64,000 nucleotides of DNA. Origin: Sediminibacterium sp. Lineage in GTDB: Bacteria; Bacteroidota; Bacteroidia; Chitinophagales; Chitinophagaceae. This document shows positions 27,032 to 36,925 of the stretch, one piece after another. A program made the position numbers and the translations under genes. The stretch's first letter is position 1. Every line of letters starts with the position of its first letter. The notes under the pieces were generated by a model, which searched no databases, was not told the origin of the DNA, and saw nothing but the letters and a program-made list of their open reading frames with translations. The stretch spans positions 372,001 to 436,000 of the forward strand of contig JAFWCB010000008.1 in NCBI GenBank assembly GCA_017537025.1, in the 5' to 3' direction.

Positions 27032-28040
27032 TACCATATACATAAACCCCAAAACTGCCACTCACAAGTGTTTTTTTATCTTCCTTGAAATCGGCACCAC
27101 TTAAATAAATTTCGTGTGTAGCAGGGTTTAGTGCCATTGTTCTTAAACCGGGTTGCGTGGTAAGTGTTTGGAGTGGGGTATATTTATCGGCAGATTCTTG
27201 TTTAAAAATACTAACCGTTCCTTCACTATTTGAGGTGAATACTAATTTTAGTGCTGCATCGTAAGCCACAGCATCTACGCCCCCGCCAATAGGTAAGGTT
27301 TGCACTATATTTCCATTGCTGGCATTTACTACTACTAATGTTTTTGGATCTCTACAAACCGAAAATAAGCGGTTGTTCTTGGCATCATAAGCTAAACCTG
27401 TTGGTACTTTATTGGGCAAAATTGAATATTTGTTTTTTATTGTATTTGATTTGGCGTCAATCTCAAAAATGATATTGGAGTCTTCATTGTTATTGAATAC
27501 ACTTCCTTTATTATTGGATGCTCCAAATTCCGGTGCCCCGCCCATATCAACTTTTGCAATAACAGCATCATTTTCCGGATTGATAACGATAGCGTTTCCA
27601 CTGCCATTATTAAACACATATACTTGTTTGGAATAAGCATCGTATAAAATAGCGTCGGCTTTTTTACCCTCAATCAAAATTGTTTTTACTACTTGAAGTG
27701 TATTATAATCGAAAATGGTAATACTATTATCGGTTCCATTGGTGATATATCCTTTTTTAAAATCATTGGCTAGTGCAATACCATGCACACCTTTTAAGCC
27801 ATCAAATTCGGTAAGTTGGCTACCCGTTCTTACATCAACAACATGAACCCTATCGCCATGCGAAACGAATAAACGATTCTTGGCTTCATCCATTTTTAAG
27901 TAATCCCATCTTGCATCGCCCGTTGGTAAGGAGATCTTTTTTTTGAATTCGTAAATGGGTTGCGTTTGTGCACAAAGTACGAAAGCAACCATCTGTAATA
28001 CGAGAATAAAGCTTATTAGGGAAAGCAGATGCTTTTTCAT
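27024..28040 (-). CDS. Exported YncE-like beta-propeller protein
   Basis: A 338-residue protein with a signal peptide (SLISFILVLQMVAFVLCAQ) followed by repeated blades of the YncE/NHL type: RLFVSHGDRVHVVD, GYITNGTDNSITIFD, KQVYVFNNGSGNAIVI, LVFTSNSEGTVSIF. Seven blades fit the length. Such periplasmic propellers bind DNA, heme-related or other ligands in different species; no ligand can be assigned. It is preceded by about 100 bases with no gene. Confidence 0.85.
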   Translation of the reverse strand: MKKHLLSLISFILVLQMVAFVLCAQTQPIYEFKKKISLPTGDARWDYLKMDEAKNRLFVSHGDRVHVVDVRTGSQLTEFDGLKGVHGIALANDFKKGYITNGTDNSITIFDYNTLQVVKTILIEGKKADAILYDAYSKQVYVFNNGSGNAIVINPENDAVIAKVDMGGAPEFGASNNKGSVFNNNEDSNIIFEIDAKSNTIKNKYSILPNKVPTGLAYDAKNNRLFSVCRDPKTLVVVNASNGNIVQTLPIGGGVDAVAYDAALKLVFTSNSEGTVSIFKQESADKYTPLQTLTTQPGLRTMALNPATHEIYLSGADFKEDKKTLVSGSFGVYVYGIK

Positions 28041-28141
28041 GTTTTCTTGGTTTTTTTTAGTTCTCTAACAAGATAGACCAAATAAAAAAATAGGCTATTA
28101 AATTTTAATTAATGTGGAAGTCTTCCATTAGGTATCGCAAA

Positions 28142-28861
28142 TTAACTCGCAAACTTATCATACAAGTTCGGCAGTTTCACAAGTCCATGTTTCAAGCAAT
28201 AGCATATTAGCTCAGCTCTTGTATTTACCTCAAAAAGTGTGGAGAGCTTGTCATAATAGCTTTTAATAGACGCCCTACTCTTAATCATTATTCCAGCTAT
28301 ATCTATAAAAGGTAAATTTGTAGCATTTAAAATAAGAAACTCTGTTAATTGAGGGGATAGTTCAGGGTATTTAAGCTGACGAAAGTAAGTTGTAGGTTGC
28401 GTTTTCTCTAATTCTTTCTTTTTGTTGTAGACTAATACATCAATAAATTGTTTATCAAGTAATGTTTGATCAATGGCCTCTCTTAATATATCCCTATTGC
28501 CATAAGTAGGCTTGTAGCTAATTGAATCAGGTTCTACAAAATGCTTTGTGATAAAACTAGTAGCACCTTCTGTAATTACCTCTGCCACTAATGCTTCATT
28601 GGAGTGTGTAGAAACTCCAATTATTTTAATGGGGGGATATTTTATACATAAGTAAGACGTGCATATAAGCCCGTCTATTTTAGGCATCTCAATATCGAGT
28701 AGTAAAATTTTAGGTAGTTCTTTTGCTGAGTTCAACTTTTGGAGAAGCTCAAATCCATTTGTTGCATTGATTGATAAGTTCAAATCTTTATGCCTAGCGA
28801 TTGCCTTTACAATTCGGGCATTATGATGCTCCTTATCCTCGGCTATAGCAAGGGTAATCAT
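28142..28861 (-). CDS. Response regulator with LuxR-type DNA-binding domain (orphan)
   Basis: A 239-residue two-domain regulator. The receiver domain (1-125) has the acidic pair E8 D9, the phospho-acceptor D56 in LLLDIEMPKIDG, and a conserved lysine in GATSFITKH. The C-terminal helix-turn-helix (about 165-230) resembles GerE/LuxR: LSPQLTEFLILNA, IAGIMIKSRASIKSYYDKL, and NTRAELICYCLKHGL. No histidine kinase is adjacent. It marks the start of an AT-rich block and faces away from the O-antigen-ligase-like gene, so it could control that block; this is inference. Confidence 0.85.
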   Translation of the reverse strand: MITLAIAEDKEHHNARIVKAIARHKDLNLSINATNGFELLQKLNSAKELPKILLLDIEMPKIDGLICTSYLCIKYPPIKIIGVSTHSNEALVAEVITEGATSFITKHFVEPDSISYKPTYGNRDILREAIDQTLLDKQFIDVLVYNKKKELEKTQPTTYFRQLKYPELSPQLTEFLILNATNLPFIDIAGIMIKSRASIKSYYDKLSTLFEVNTRAELICYCLKHGLVKLPNLYDKFAS

Positions 28862-29184
28862 CAGGGTGGTTTTAGCTAAATTTAAACATTAAAGATCAGA
28901 TATTAGTAAAAAAACTAATAAGGTGGGTAAAATAACCATATGGCTATTTTTTTAAAAATAATGAACAATTAACTATTTGGCTATTGCCCTTGAAATAGCG
29001 TCTGATTAGTTTTATTAAACATCAGTAAAAGTTTAATGTATCAATATTAACTGTTTGTATAGGTAAGTTAGTTTACTTGTGTAGAGATGCATTATTATCA
29101 TTTCTATCTAGATATTCAAAAATTTAAAAGATATCTCCTCAGGTTCGTAGTACTTTTTAAAAAGCTTAAATTCTACAACAAGCT
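28862..29184. other. AT-rich intergenic region, no gene seen
   Basis: A 323-base, strongly AT-rich gap between divergent genes. All frames are short. It presumably holds the promoters of both flanking genes, but I found no clear TTTG-N19-TAnnTTTG pair. No tRNA-like or terminator-like structure was seen. Confidence 0.6.
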
Positions 29185-30972
29185 ATGATAAAAATTATGT
29201 TAAAAAATATTGTTCTGCCTTTTGTTATGATAGCTGTTTTAATTATAACGCTTTTAAATTCAAATGCATTTGGATCACCAACGTATATTTCACTTTTTGG
29301 ATATATTTTGCTTATACCTTTTGTATCAATTTTAATATTTTTTTATCTGCTTCTGTCTAAAAGAAGTCTTTTAATACCTCTTCATTTCTTTATATTTTTT
29401 TTACTTTGTCTCTACTTGAGTATACCCGGGTTACTGAATGGGACGCTTCACTATTTAAATTATTATTGGTTAGCCTGTGCGCTTCTCTTAGTTCTTATCA
29501 CTGTTTTGTATAGAAATCTATCGAAAGATTTCCATGCTAGCCCCAAACAATATACCTTAAATAAGGTTTTCCATTTTGGAATTTTAGTATTATCACTTAT
29601 AGAGAGCATTGTTGTAATATTTCAGTTTGTAAATGTATTCCCGACACCAACTGAAATGTTTTCATGTACTGGAACTTGGATAAATCCTAATGTTACTGCT
29701 AGTTTTTTAACACTTTGCATTTTTTCTGTGTTCCAATTAAAGAAATGCAATGTACAAAGATGGGTTACATATTTTAGGAGAATATCACTAAGTATTGTTG
29801 TTATAGCAATAATTCTATTAAGATGTAGAAGCGCATATTTAATGACAATGATGCTTTTAGGGTTCGAATATTTTGCAGTAATAAGGTCATTTATAGTATC
29901 AAATTTCAGGTTCAATATTTATTCAATAGCAAAGCTCAGTTTAGTAGTACTAATGCCATTGTTAATGATTAATAATGTATTTAATTCTAAGAAAGACTCT
30001 ACAAACAGCAGGGTGTTTATTTGGCAAAATAGTGCACAATTAATTAAGGTTAAACCCTTATTTGGGTATGGGGTTGGTTCATTCGAAAAAGAATACAGCA
30101 ATTTTTTAATTACTCACTCAAACCCTCAAAACGATCATGTAAATATGGCGTACAACGATTTCTTGGAAATTACTGTAGAAGGAGGGCTTATTGCATTTTT
30201 TCTTTGGATTGGGTTTCTATATTGTATCTGGAAGTATACTTGCCAAAGTAGCTTCACAAATAAATTCACTCCTTTGCTACTTGCTTTTATCATTCTTCAG
30301 TTAACAAATTTTGGGTTTCAGGCAATACCAACGTTCGTTCTTTTTTTGACTTATGTTGGGCTTAACTCGGATAATAATGAAGAAATGGAATATTATGATT
30401 TTGTGGGATTAAAAATTTCGAATAAACTCTTTTTGAATAAGTATTTAGCGGTAATTATATCTGTAGTAGTGTTGTATAAAACGGCTACACTTGTTGCAGC
30501 ATTTTATAGACAATGGGATATTGTAGAAAATAATAATAGTAAAAGCCCGATAACTGATCTTGAAGCACTTAATACATCATTATGGGAATACTCCTCATAT
30601 CATGAAAATCTTGCGGATAGCTATATAAAAACAGGTAATTATGTAGGTGCTTTAAAAGAGTATAATGAAGCTTTTGTAAGAAATGGCAACCCTAAACTAA
30701 TTACCAAAATTGCTCAATTCTATTACTCAGCTAAGAAGTATGATAGCTGTATTTATTACTGCTCCCTGCTTAAAAAAGTGCAGGCAAAAAAGCTTACGCC
30801 ATTGTATTTGCTCTTAAAAACCTATGAAAAATGTAACGACACTACAAAGATGCTTTCAATTGCAAATGATATTATTAATAAGCCAGTAAAAGTTACTACC
30901 AATAAGTCAATTTTTATTAAAAAATACGCGGCAACTGTAACAGGAAGTACAAATGATAAATTAATGCAATAA
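29185..30972 (+). CDS. O-antigen ligase/polymerase-like membrane protein with C-terminal TPR region
   Basis: A 595-residue inner-membrane protein with about 11-12 hydrophobic segments up to residue 430 and a soluble helical C-terminus (about 440-595) with TPR-like repeats (YHENLADSYIKTGNYVGALKEYNEAF). The Wzy_C/O-antigen-ligase region is visible: SRVFIWQNSAQLIKVKPLFG, GYGVGSFEKEY, and NDHVNMAYNDFLEITVEGG. Members transfer or polymerise lipid-linked glycans in the periplasm (O-antigen ligase, polymerase or protein O-glycosylation ligase); which applies is not readable. No glycosyltransferase genes are nearby, which is unusual for a polysaccharide locus. Confidence 0.8.
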   Translation: MIKIMLKNIVLPFVMIAVLIITLLNSNAFGSPTYISLFGYILLIPFVSILIFFYLLLSKRSLLIPLHFFIFFLLCLYLSIPGLLNGTLHYLNYYWLACALLLVLITVLYRNLSKDFHASPKQYTLNKVFHFGILVLSLIESIVVIFQFVNVFPTPTEMFSCTGTWINPNVTASFLTLCIFSVFQLKKCNVQRWVTYFRRISLSIVVIAIILLRCRSAYLMTMMLLGFEYFAVIRSFIVSNFRFNIYSIAKLSLVVLMPLLMINNVFNSKKDSTNSRVFIWQNSAQLIKVKPLFGYGVGSFEKEYSNFLITHSNPQNDHVNMAYNDFLEITVEGGLIAFFLWIGFLYCIWKYTCQSSFTNKFTPLLLAFIILQLTNFGFQAIPTFVLFLTYVGLNSDNNEEMEYYDFVGLKISNKLFLNKYLAVIISVVVLYKTATLVAAFYRQWDIVENNNSKSPITDLEALNTSLWEYSSYHENLADSYIKTGNYVGALKEYNEAFVRNGNPKLITKIAQFYYSAKKYDSCIYYCSLLKKVQAKKLTPLYLLLKTYEKCNDTTKMLSIANDIINKPVKVTTNKSIFIKKYAATVTGSTNDKLMQ

Positions 30973-31077
30973 ACGGCTTTTATGAGAACGAATTTTCTTA
31001 AACATAGATGCCTTTATCCACCATAGTGCAATTGCTTGTATAAGGTAATATTATTCATCATTGGTTAAATGTATTTT

Positions 31078-32520
31078 ATGAAATTACTTCTTTTGTTTTT
31101 TTTATTTTCAATTGCTCTTTGCTCTTATGGGCAACAAACTGCAAACGGCGGAGCATCTGTTGAAGACAAAATGCGTGAAGCAAAAAAATTACTTAGTGCA
31201 AAAGGGCCTATAAAAGATAAAGCTGGTGCATTAAGAATATACCTTGACTGTGCACGAGCTGGCAACCTGCAAGCCATGAATTTGGTCGGCTATTTTTATT
31301 TAAATGGAATTGGCACTACTGCATTGAAAGATAGTGCGATGTTTTGGCTACGAAAAGCTGCTGAAATGGGTAATGGCGAGTCTTGGTATCATTTGGGTAC
31401 AATATACCAGAATCGCAAAGACTCAATGCCTGATTTTAACATAGCTTTTTTGTGCTATACAAAATCGAGTGAATTAAATAATGCATTGGGAATGTATGCA
31501 AAGGGATATATGTTTTACAAGGGGTTCGGCTGCAAACAAGATTATGATATGGCTTATCAATTATTTAAATCTTCAGCAAATCTTAATATTCCCAACGCCA
31601 TGTTCTTTTTAGGGCTTTGTTATAGAAATGGGTATGGAACTATTAAGAGTGCCGACAGTGCTAATTATTGGCTTAAAGCATCTGCCAATAAGGGTTATTT
31701 ACGGGCAAAATATGAGTTAGATAGAGACACTCCCGAAGTTGATGAGTTTAAAATAGATATGAGTGCAAATGCCGTAAATGTACAACCTGTGATTAATATC
31801 AATAAGTACACAAAAATAGAAAACACTATTGCATTGGGTGCTATTAGCGGTGAATACACTGGCTCGATTATTAGGTACGACTGGAGTGGAAAGCATATTG
31901 TTGAGCAATCTCCCTTAACACTTACATTAAAATACCAGCAAAATGGCGAATTTAATGGAGTTTGGAAAGAAGGAAATTCAATAGTAACAAAAATGAGCGG
32001 AGAATTATCACCAACACAATTGTCATTTAATAACACGATTTACAAACGAGCCGACCGTTATAGCAACAAAATCCTCAACACCTTTATTTTTCAAAAAGGT
32101 AATTTAAACTGGTATAAAAAAGGCGATTCGGTGTATGTTTCAGGATTTATTCAATTGTTTTCGCCCGAAAGAGGCGAACCCGATAAGCCAACTTTTGTAT
32201 CACTGTCAAAAAAAGTTAGCTCATCAGGAAGTAACACAATGGTTAACTTTTTAGATGATGAAGCTTCTAAAACTATCAAAGTATATCCTAATCCTTTTTC
32301 GGCAATACTAAATGTTGAATTTTTTATTGATTCAAAGAAAGCGGTGCAAACACAATTAATTGCCGAAAACGGACAGGTTGTTTACAATAATGTTGCGGGC
32401 CTGTTAGAGCCAGGATTTTATAAGCTGCCAATAAAATCTAACCATATAGTGCCGGGTATTTATGTAATAAGTATTAAAATGGGTAATACTGTTAAATCGG
32501 TTAAAGTAATTAAACATTAA
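31078..32520 (+). CDS. Secreted SEL1-repeat protein with T9SS type A sorting domain
   Basis: A 480-residue protein. After a signal peptide (LLLFFLFSIALCSYGQ) there are SEL1-like repeats (about 45-220: AMNLVGYFYLNGIG, SWYHLGTIYQ, AMFFLGLCYRNGYG), then a beta-rich region, then a C-terminal T9SS sorting domain (VYPNPFSAILNVEF to GIYVISIKMGNTVKSVKVIK). The sorting tail directs it through the outer membrane for surface attachment or release. I start at ATG 31078 (MKLLLLF), three codons inside the longest frame. SEL1 repeats bind proteins; the partner is unknown. It precedes the GH19 gene by 12 bases, so the two are probably cotranscribed. Confidence 0.85.
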   Translation: MKLLLLFFLFSIALCSYGQQTANGGASVEDKMREAKKLLSAKGPIKDKAGALRIYLDCARAGNLQAMNLVGYFYLNGIGTTALKDSAMFWLRKAAEMGNGESWYHLGTIYQNRKDSMPDFNIAFLCYTKSSELNNALGMYAKGYMFYKGFGCKQDYDMAYQLFKSSANLNIPNAMFFLGLCYRNGYGTIKSADSANYWLKASANKGYLRAKYELDRDTPEVDEFKIDMSANAVNVQPVININKYTKIENTIALGAISGEYTGSIIRYDWSGKHIVEQSPLTLTLKYQQNGEFNGVWKEGNSIVTKMSGELSPTQLSFNNTIYKRADRYSNKILNTFIFQKGNLNWYKKGDSVYVSGFIQLFSPERGEPDKPTFVSLSKKVSSSGSNTMVNFLDDEASKTIKVYPNPFSAILNVEFFIDSKKAVQTQLIAENGQVVYNNVAGLLEPGFYKLPIKSNHIVPGIYVISIKMGNTVKSVKVIKH

Positions 32521-32532
32521 AACTAATAACTT

Positions 32533-33897
32533 ATGAAAAAAATAATTTTGATATTACTCTTAATATTAAATATTGGAGTTTATATAAGTGCAGACTCGAT
32601 AAGCATTAAACCGGTTAACTCAATTTATGCTCAAAAACAGCGGGTTGATTGCCCCAAAAATGTTTCTTCGCCTGGCTCATCGAGTTCAGGGGGTGGCGGT
32701 TTTTTTGGATGGCTAGGAGATAAGTTTAACAGTCTTGGTGGAGCTATTGAAAAAGTAGTTAATTCTATTGGCAATTTTTTTAAAGACCCGGCATCAAATG
32801 GCGAGGGGCCGGGTGATGAAAACAACGCATCACATGATGATGACAATAATTATGGATTTGATGGCACTAGCTTTGAGTTTGATCCAGACCCTAGTGGTGG
32901 AGATCCCAATCCCTGGGATGACTCTAGTTTTGATACGGGCAACTGGGGTGGTGCGGAATGGAGCCTTGTTAACAATTTAAGCGGATATTTATATTACTAT
33001 AATTCTGGTACTGATCCGTATATAGATTGCCAAGGTGTTCCAAATGGTAATGCTTACATTGATTACTGCGGTAACTGTGTTGTGTCAAATGGATGTAACA
33101 ATGATCAGCCAGAAACAATTGATATAGACTATGGATATGATAATCATAAAAGGAAGGATACAATTAAAACAGTGCCTAGAAACCCGAACGACCCGTGTCC
33201 GACTGACAACAATTTGACACTAACTAAAGAATTAATAAAAAAAATGTATCCAAATGCCAGCAACTCTAATACTGATTCAGCTGTAAAATACTTAAATTTA
33301 TACATGTCAGCATATCAAATAAATACTCGATTGAGGCTTGCACATTTTTTGGCGCAAATTTTGGTTGAAACAGGTGGGTTTAAAACTTTTTCAGAAGCAT
33401 GGGCGTATAAGACTAAAGATAGGTTGTTAGAATATTTTGAAGGAAGAGGAAATATCAGCGCAGATAATGCTCAATACTATTTAAATTGTAAATGCCTTTT
33501 TAATTTAGTGTATGCCCAAAATGGTCTTAATCATACCAATGGTGATTCTACAACTGGAGACGGTTTTAGATATCGCGGTAGAGGGTTTATACATTTAACT
33601 CATAAAGACAGCTATTATAAATTCACTAAATATTATCAAAATACATATAATGATTTTTCAGTTGATTTTGAAAAAAACCCAGACCTACTTGAAACAAATA
33701 TGAAGTTTGGAATGTTGGCCGCGTTATGGGAATTTAGTATTGAAAAATCAAAGAATATTAATAATAAAAAACATGCACTACGTGATGCTGATCTTGATAA
33801 CATTGAGAAGGTTACAAGTTCAATTAATGGTGGTCAAAATATGATTTTTGAGAGAAGAGATGCTCTTAAAAATATTAAAATTCATTTATGTTTATAA
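32533..33897 (+). CDS. Exported GH19-type chitinase/lysozyme-like protein
   Basis: A 454-residue exported protein. A signal peptide (1-20) is followed by a Gly/Ser-rich stretch, a short hydrophobic amphipathic segment at about 57-85 (FFGWLGDKF, VVNSIGNFF), an Asp-rich linker, a Cys motif at about 174-192 (DCQGVPNG, IDYCGNC), and a C-terminal GH19 lysozyme-superfamily domain (about 228-454). The domain has HFLAQILVETGGF, with E279 as likely catalytic acid, and FRYRGRGFIHLTHKDSYY. GH19 enzymes cleave chitin or peptidoglycan glycan strands. It lies in a row with a small exported protein and an M23 peptidase. Peptidoglycan is the more likely target from context; this is inference. Confidence 0.82.
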   Translation: MKKIILILLLILNIGVYISADSISIKPVNSIYAQKQRVDCPKNVSSPGSSSSGGGGFFGWLGDKFNSLGGAIEKVVNSIGNFFKDPASNGEGPGDENNASHDDDNNYGFDGTSFEFDPDPSGGDPNPWDDSSFDTGNWGGAEWSLVNNLSGYLYYYNSGTDPYIDCQGVPNGNAYIDYCGNCVVSNGCNNDQPETIDIDYGYDNHKRKDTIKTVPRNPNDPCPTDNNLTLTKELIKKMYPNASNSNTDSAVKYLNLYMSAYQINTRLRLAHFLAQILVETGGFKTFSEAWAYKTKDRLLEYFEGRGNISADNAQYYLNCKCLFNLVYAQNGLNHTNGDSTTGDGFRYRGRGFIHLTHKDSYYKFTKYYQNTYNDFSVDFEKNPDLLETNMKFGMLAALWEFSIEKSKNINNKKHALRDADLDNIEKVTSSINGGQNMIFERRDALKNIKIHLCL

Positions 33898-33908
33898 AAA
33901 TTAAAACC

Positions 33909-34331
33909 ATGAAAGCTATTTTTATTGTAATGCTGTTATGCTCCTTCTCGTTTATTAGTAAAACTAAATCTAATAATCGAAAAGAAAGCATTAGTAAAAA
34001 CCTTATGCCATTTTTTAGTAGTACTTTAGATTCATTGCAAGGCACTTGGGTTTCAATTGAAGATGTCAGTGCAAAAATTATTATCACTAATAACTTAATG
34101 TACTCTTATTATGAAAATATTTGTAACGACACTTCAAAGTTGATTTTAGCTGATGGCTGCATAGCTATGGAGGTTTCTAATTATGATAAGACTAAGGTTA
34201 ATGGTAAGTATTTAATACTATATAATGACGAATATTTGGAATATAATTCTTGTTATCGAATAGGTTATTTATCAAATACATCACTAGATTTGTATTATGA
34301 CGGTAAAAGGTTAGCCTACAATAAACAATAG
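33909..34331 (+). CDS. Small exported beta-rich (lipocalin-like?) protein
   Basis: A 140-residue protein with a signal peptide (MKAIFIVMLLCSFSFIS). The mature part begins with DSLQGTWVSIEDVSAKIIIT, a pattern seen in lipocalin-like small barrels, and continues with alternating beta strands and four cysteines. I start at ATG 33909, 11 bases after the GH19 stop; a longer frame would overlap that gene. Lying between two cell-wall-lytic enzyme genes, it could be an inhibitor or immunity protein, but nothing in the sequence proves this. Confidence 0.65.
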   Translation: MKAIFIVMLLCSFSFISKTKSNNRKESISKNLMPFFSSTLDSLQGTWVSIEDVSAKIIITNNLMYSYYENICNDTSKLILADGCIAMEVSNYDKTKVNGKYLILYNDEYLEYNSCYRIGYLSNTSLDLYYDGKRLAYNKQ

Positions 34332-34384
34332 TAGTGTAATGAACTTTGCCTGCTTATTTTTTTATTTGGAATGATAGTATAATA

Positions 34385-34921
34385 ATGCGATATTTCAAAA
34401 GGGGCATACTTTCTGTACATAAAAACATTATAGCTAGGTTATTTTTATTTTTACTTATAATCGGCTATTTAGTTCCTGAAAAATTGATTATACCTGTTGA
34501 GTGCGCATCTAGAAAAGATTGGAATAAAGATAGTTTTTGGCACTATCCTTGGGGTAAATCAGTTACGCATAAGGGAGTTGATATTTTCGCTAAAAACAAA
34601 ACTAAAGTTTTAGCCCCAAGCTCAGGGATTCTTATTGCTAAAGGATATGGAGCAATTGCAGGGAATTATATCTATATGTTAGGGCCACACTGGCATATAT
34701 ATTACTTTTGTCATTTAGATAGTATTAGCAGTAATCCATTTTTGGTAAAGCAGGGGCAAGTAATTGGATTCGTAGGGAACTCTGGAAATGCTGCTTTTAA
34801 ACAACCGCATTTGCATTTTTCTATAGCGACCATCATTCCCTATATCTGGAAACTAGATTTATTTGACAAACAAGGCTGGCTGAAAATGTTTTATTTAGAT
34901 CCCAATAATTACTTGCTTTAG
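34385..34921 (+). CDS. M23 family (LytM-type) peptidoglycan endopeptidase
   Basis: A 178-residue protein with an N-terminal membrane or signal segment (NIIARLFLFLLIIGYLV) and an M23 domain. Zinc ligands appear as H and D in THKGVDIFA and as HLHF near the end, with the second histidine motif HWHIYYFCHLD. The enzyme class cuts peptide cross-links in peptidoglycan. The Gly-rich core (GNSGNAAFKQPHLHFSI) is intact, so it should be active. I start at ATG 34385; a TTG at 34346 is open. It ends 4 bases before the convergent small gene. Confidence 0.85.
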   Translation: MRYFKRGILSVHKNIIARLFLFLLIIGYLVPEKLIIPVECASRKDWNKDSFWHYPWGKSVTHKGVDIFAKNKTKVLAPSSGILIAKGYGAIAGNYIYMLGPHWHIYYFCHLDSISSNPFLVKQGQVIGFVGNSGNAAFKQPHLHFSIATIIPYIWKLDLFDKQGWLKMFYLDPNNYLL

Positions 34922-34925
34922 CTTT

Positions 34926-35153
34926 TTACACCCCTCGCTTCTTCGCATATTCTAAAATAGCTTTGATTGATTTTCTCGAGGGAGATTGTAACTGTAGTTT
35001 ATCGAGCTGGGAAATAGCTCGGTGTATTTGATCTACTTTATCTTGTAAATCTATATCTTCCCTCAACGCTTTATCAATAGCGGCATGTAATGCCGGTATG
35101 CAATCTTTATATATGTACATAATCAGTTCCTCTTCTTTAAAGTGTTGTTTCAT
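34926..35153 (-). CDS. Small cytoplasmic helical protein of unknown function
   Basis: A 75-residue protein without signal peptide. It starts MKQHFKEEELIMYIYKDC and ends with SPSRKSIKAILEYAKKRGV. The sequence is mostly helical and charged. I do not recognise a named family. The proper start and the position downstream of eno-ftsB on the same strand (86-base gap) support a real gene. Confidence 0.6.
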   Translation of the reverse strand: MKQHFKEEELIMYIYKDCIPALHAAIDKALREDIDLQDKVDQIHRAISQLDKLQLQSPSRKSIKAILEYAKKRGV

Positions 35154-35239
35154 AACAGCAGTAGTTGAAGGCTACCAAGTAGGTACGGCGTTGAATATAA
35201 ACGGAACAAATACCTGCTTATTGTAAAAGAAATAGTAAA

Positions 35240-35548
35240 TTACTGATTATTTTTTTTCGCACTCGAATCATCCAGTACAAAAATATCTTCCCCATCTTTC
35301 TTCATTAAATAGCGTTCACGGGCAAACTTCTCAACAGCAGCGGGGCTATGCTGTAGATCGCCTAATTCCTTTTTGGTTTTTTGTATCTCTTGCAGATAAT
35401 AGGCTTTTTTCTGCTCTAACTTATTTAATTCAGCTCTTCTTTCTTTTTGTTGAAAAAAATCGCGCTGATCAAAAAAAAGCATCCATACCACAAAAAAAAT
35501 AAGTACAAGTACATATTTATTCAGCAGTATGGACGCTAATTTCTTCAT
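35240..35548 (-). CDS. ftsB: Septum formation initiator family protein (FtsB/DivIC-like)
   Basis: A 102-residue bitopic division protein: a short cytoplasmic N-terminus, one membrane segment (YVLVLIFFVVWMLFF), then a coiled coil (about 35-65, NKLEQKKAYYLQEIQKTKKEL) and the conserved end ARERYLMKKDGEDIFVL. FtsB/DivIC bridges the early and late division complexes through its coiled coil. The start is 2 bases after the enolase stop, so the two are cotranscribed, an arrangement also seen in relatives. Confidence 0.88.
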   Translation of the reverse strand: MKKLASILLNKYVLVLIFFVVWMLFFDQRDFFQQKERRAELNKLEQKKAYYLQEIQKTKKELGDLQHSPAAVEKFARERYLMKKDGEDIFVLDDSSAKKNNQ

Positions 35549-35550
35549 AT

Positions 35551-36849
<1,299 letters not shown>

Positions 36850-36925
36850 TTATTAGGTTATTTAGTTGTTGATCGTCGGGTCGTTAGACGTTCAGACGTT
36901 CGAAGTTAACTCAAAAATTTCAGAG

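Noticed and set aside
28862-29184. Possible tRNA or small RNA in the 323-base gap
   Set aside because: No cloverleaf, no T-loop GGTTC motif and no terminator found.
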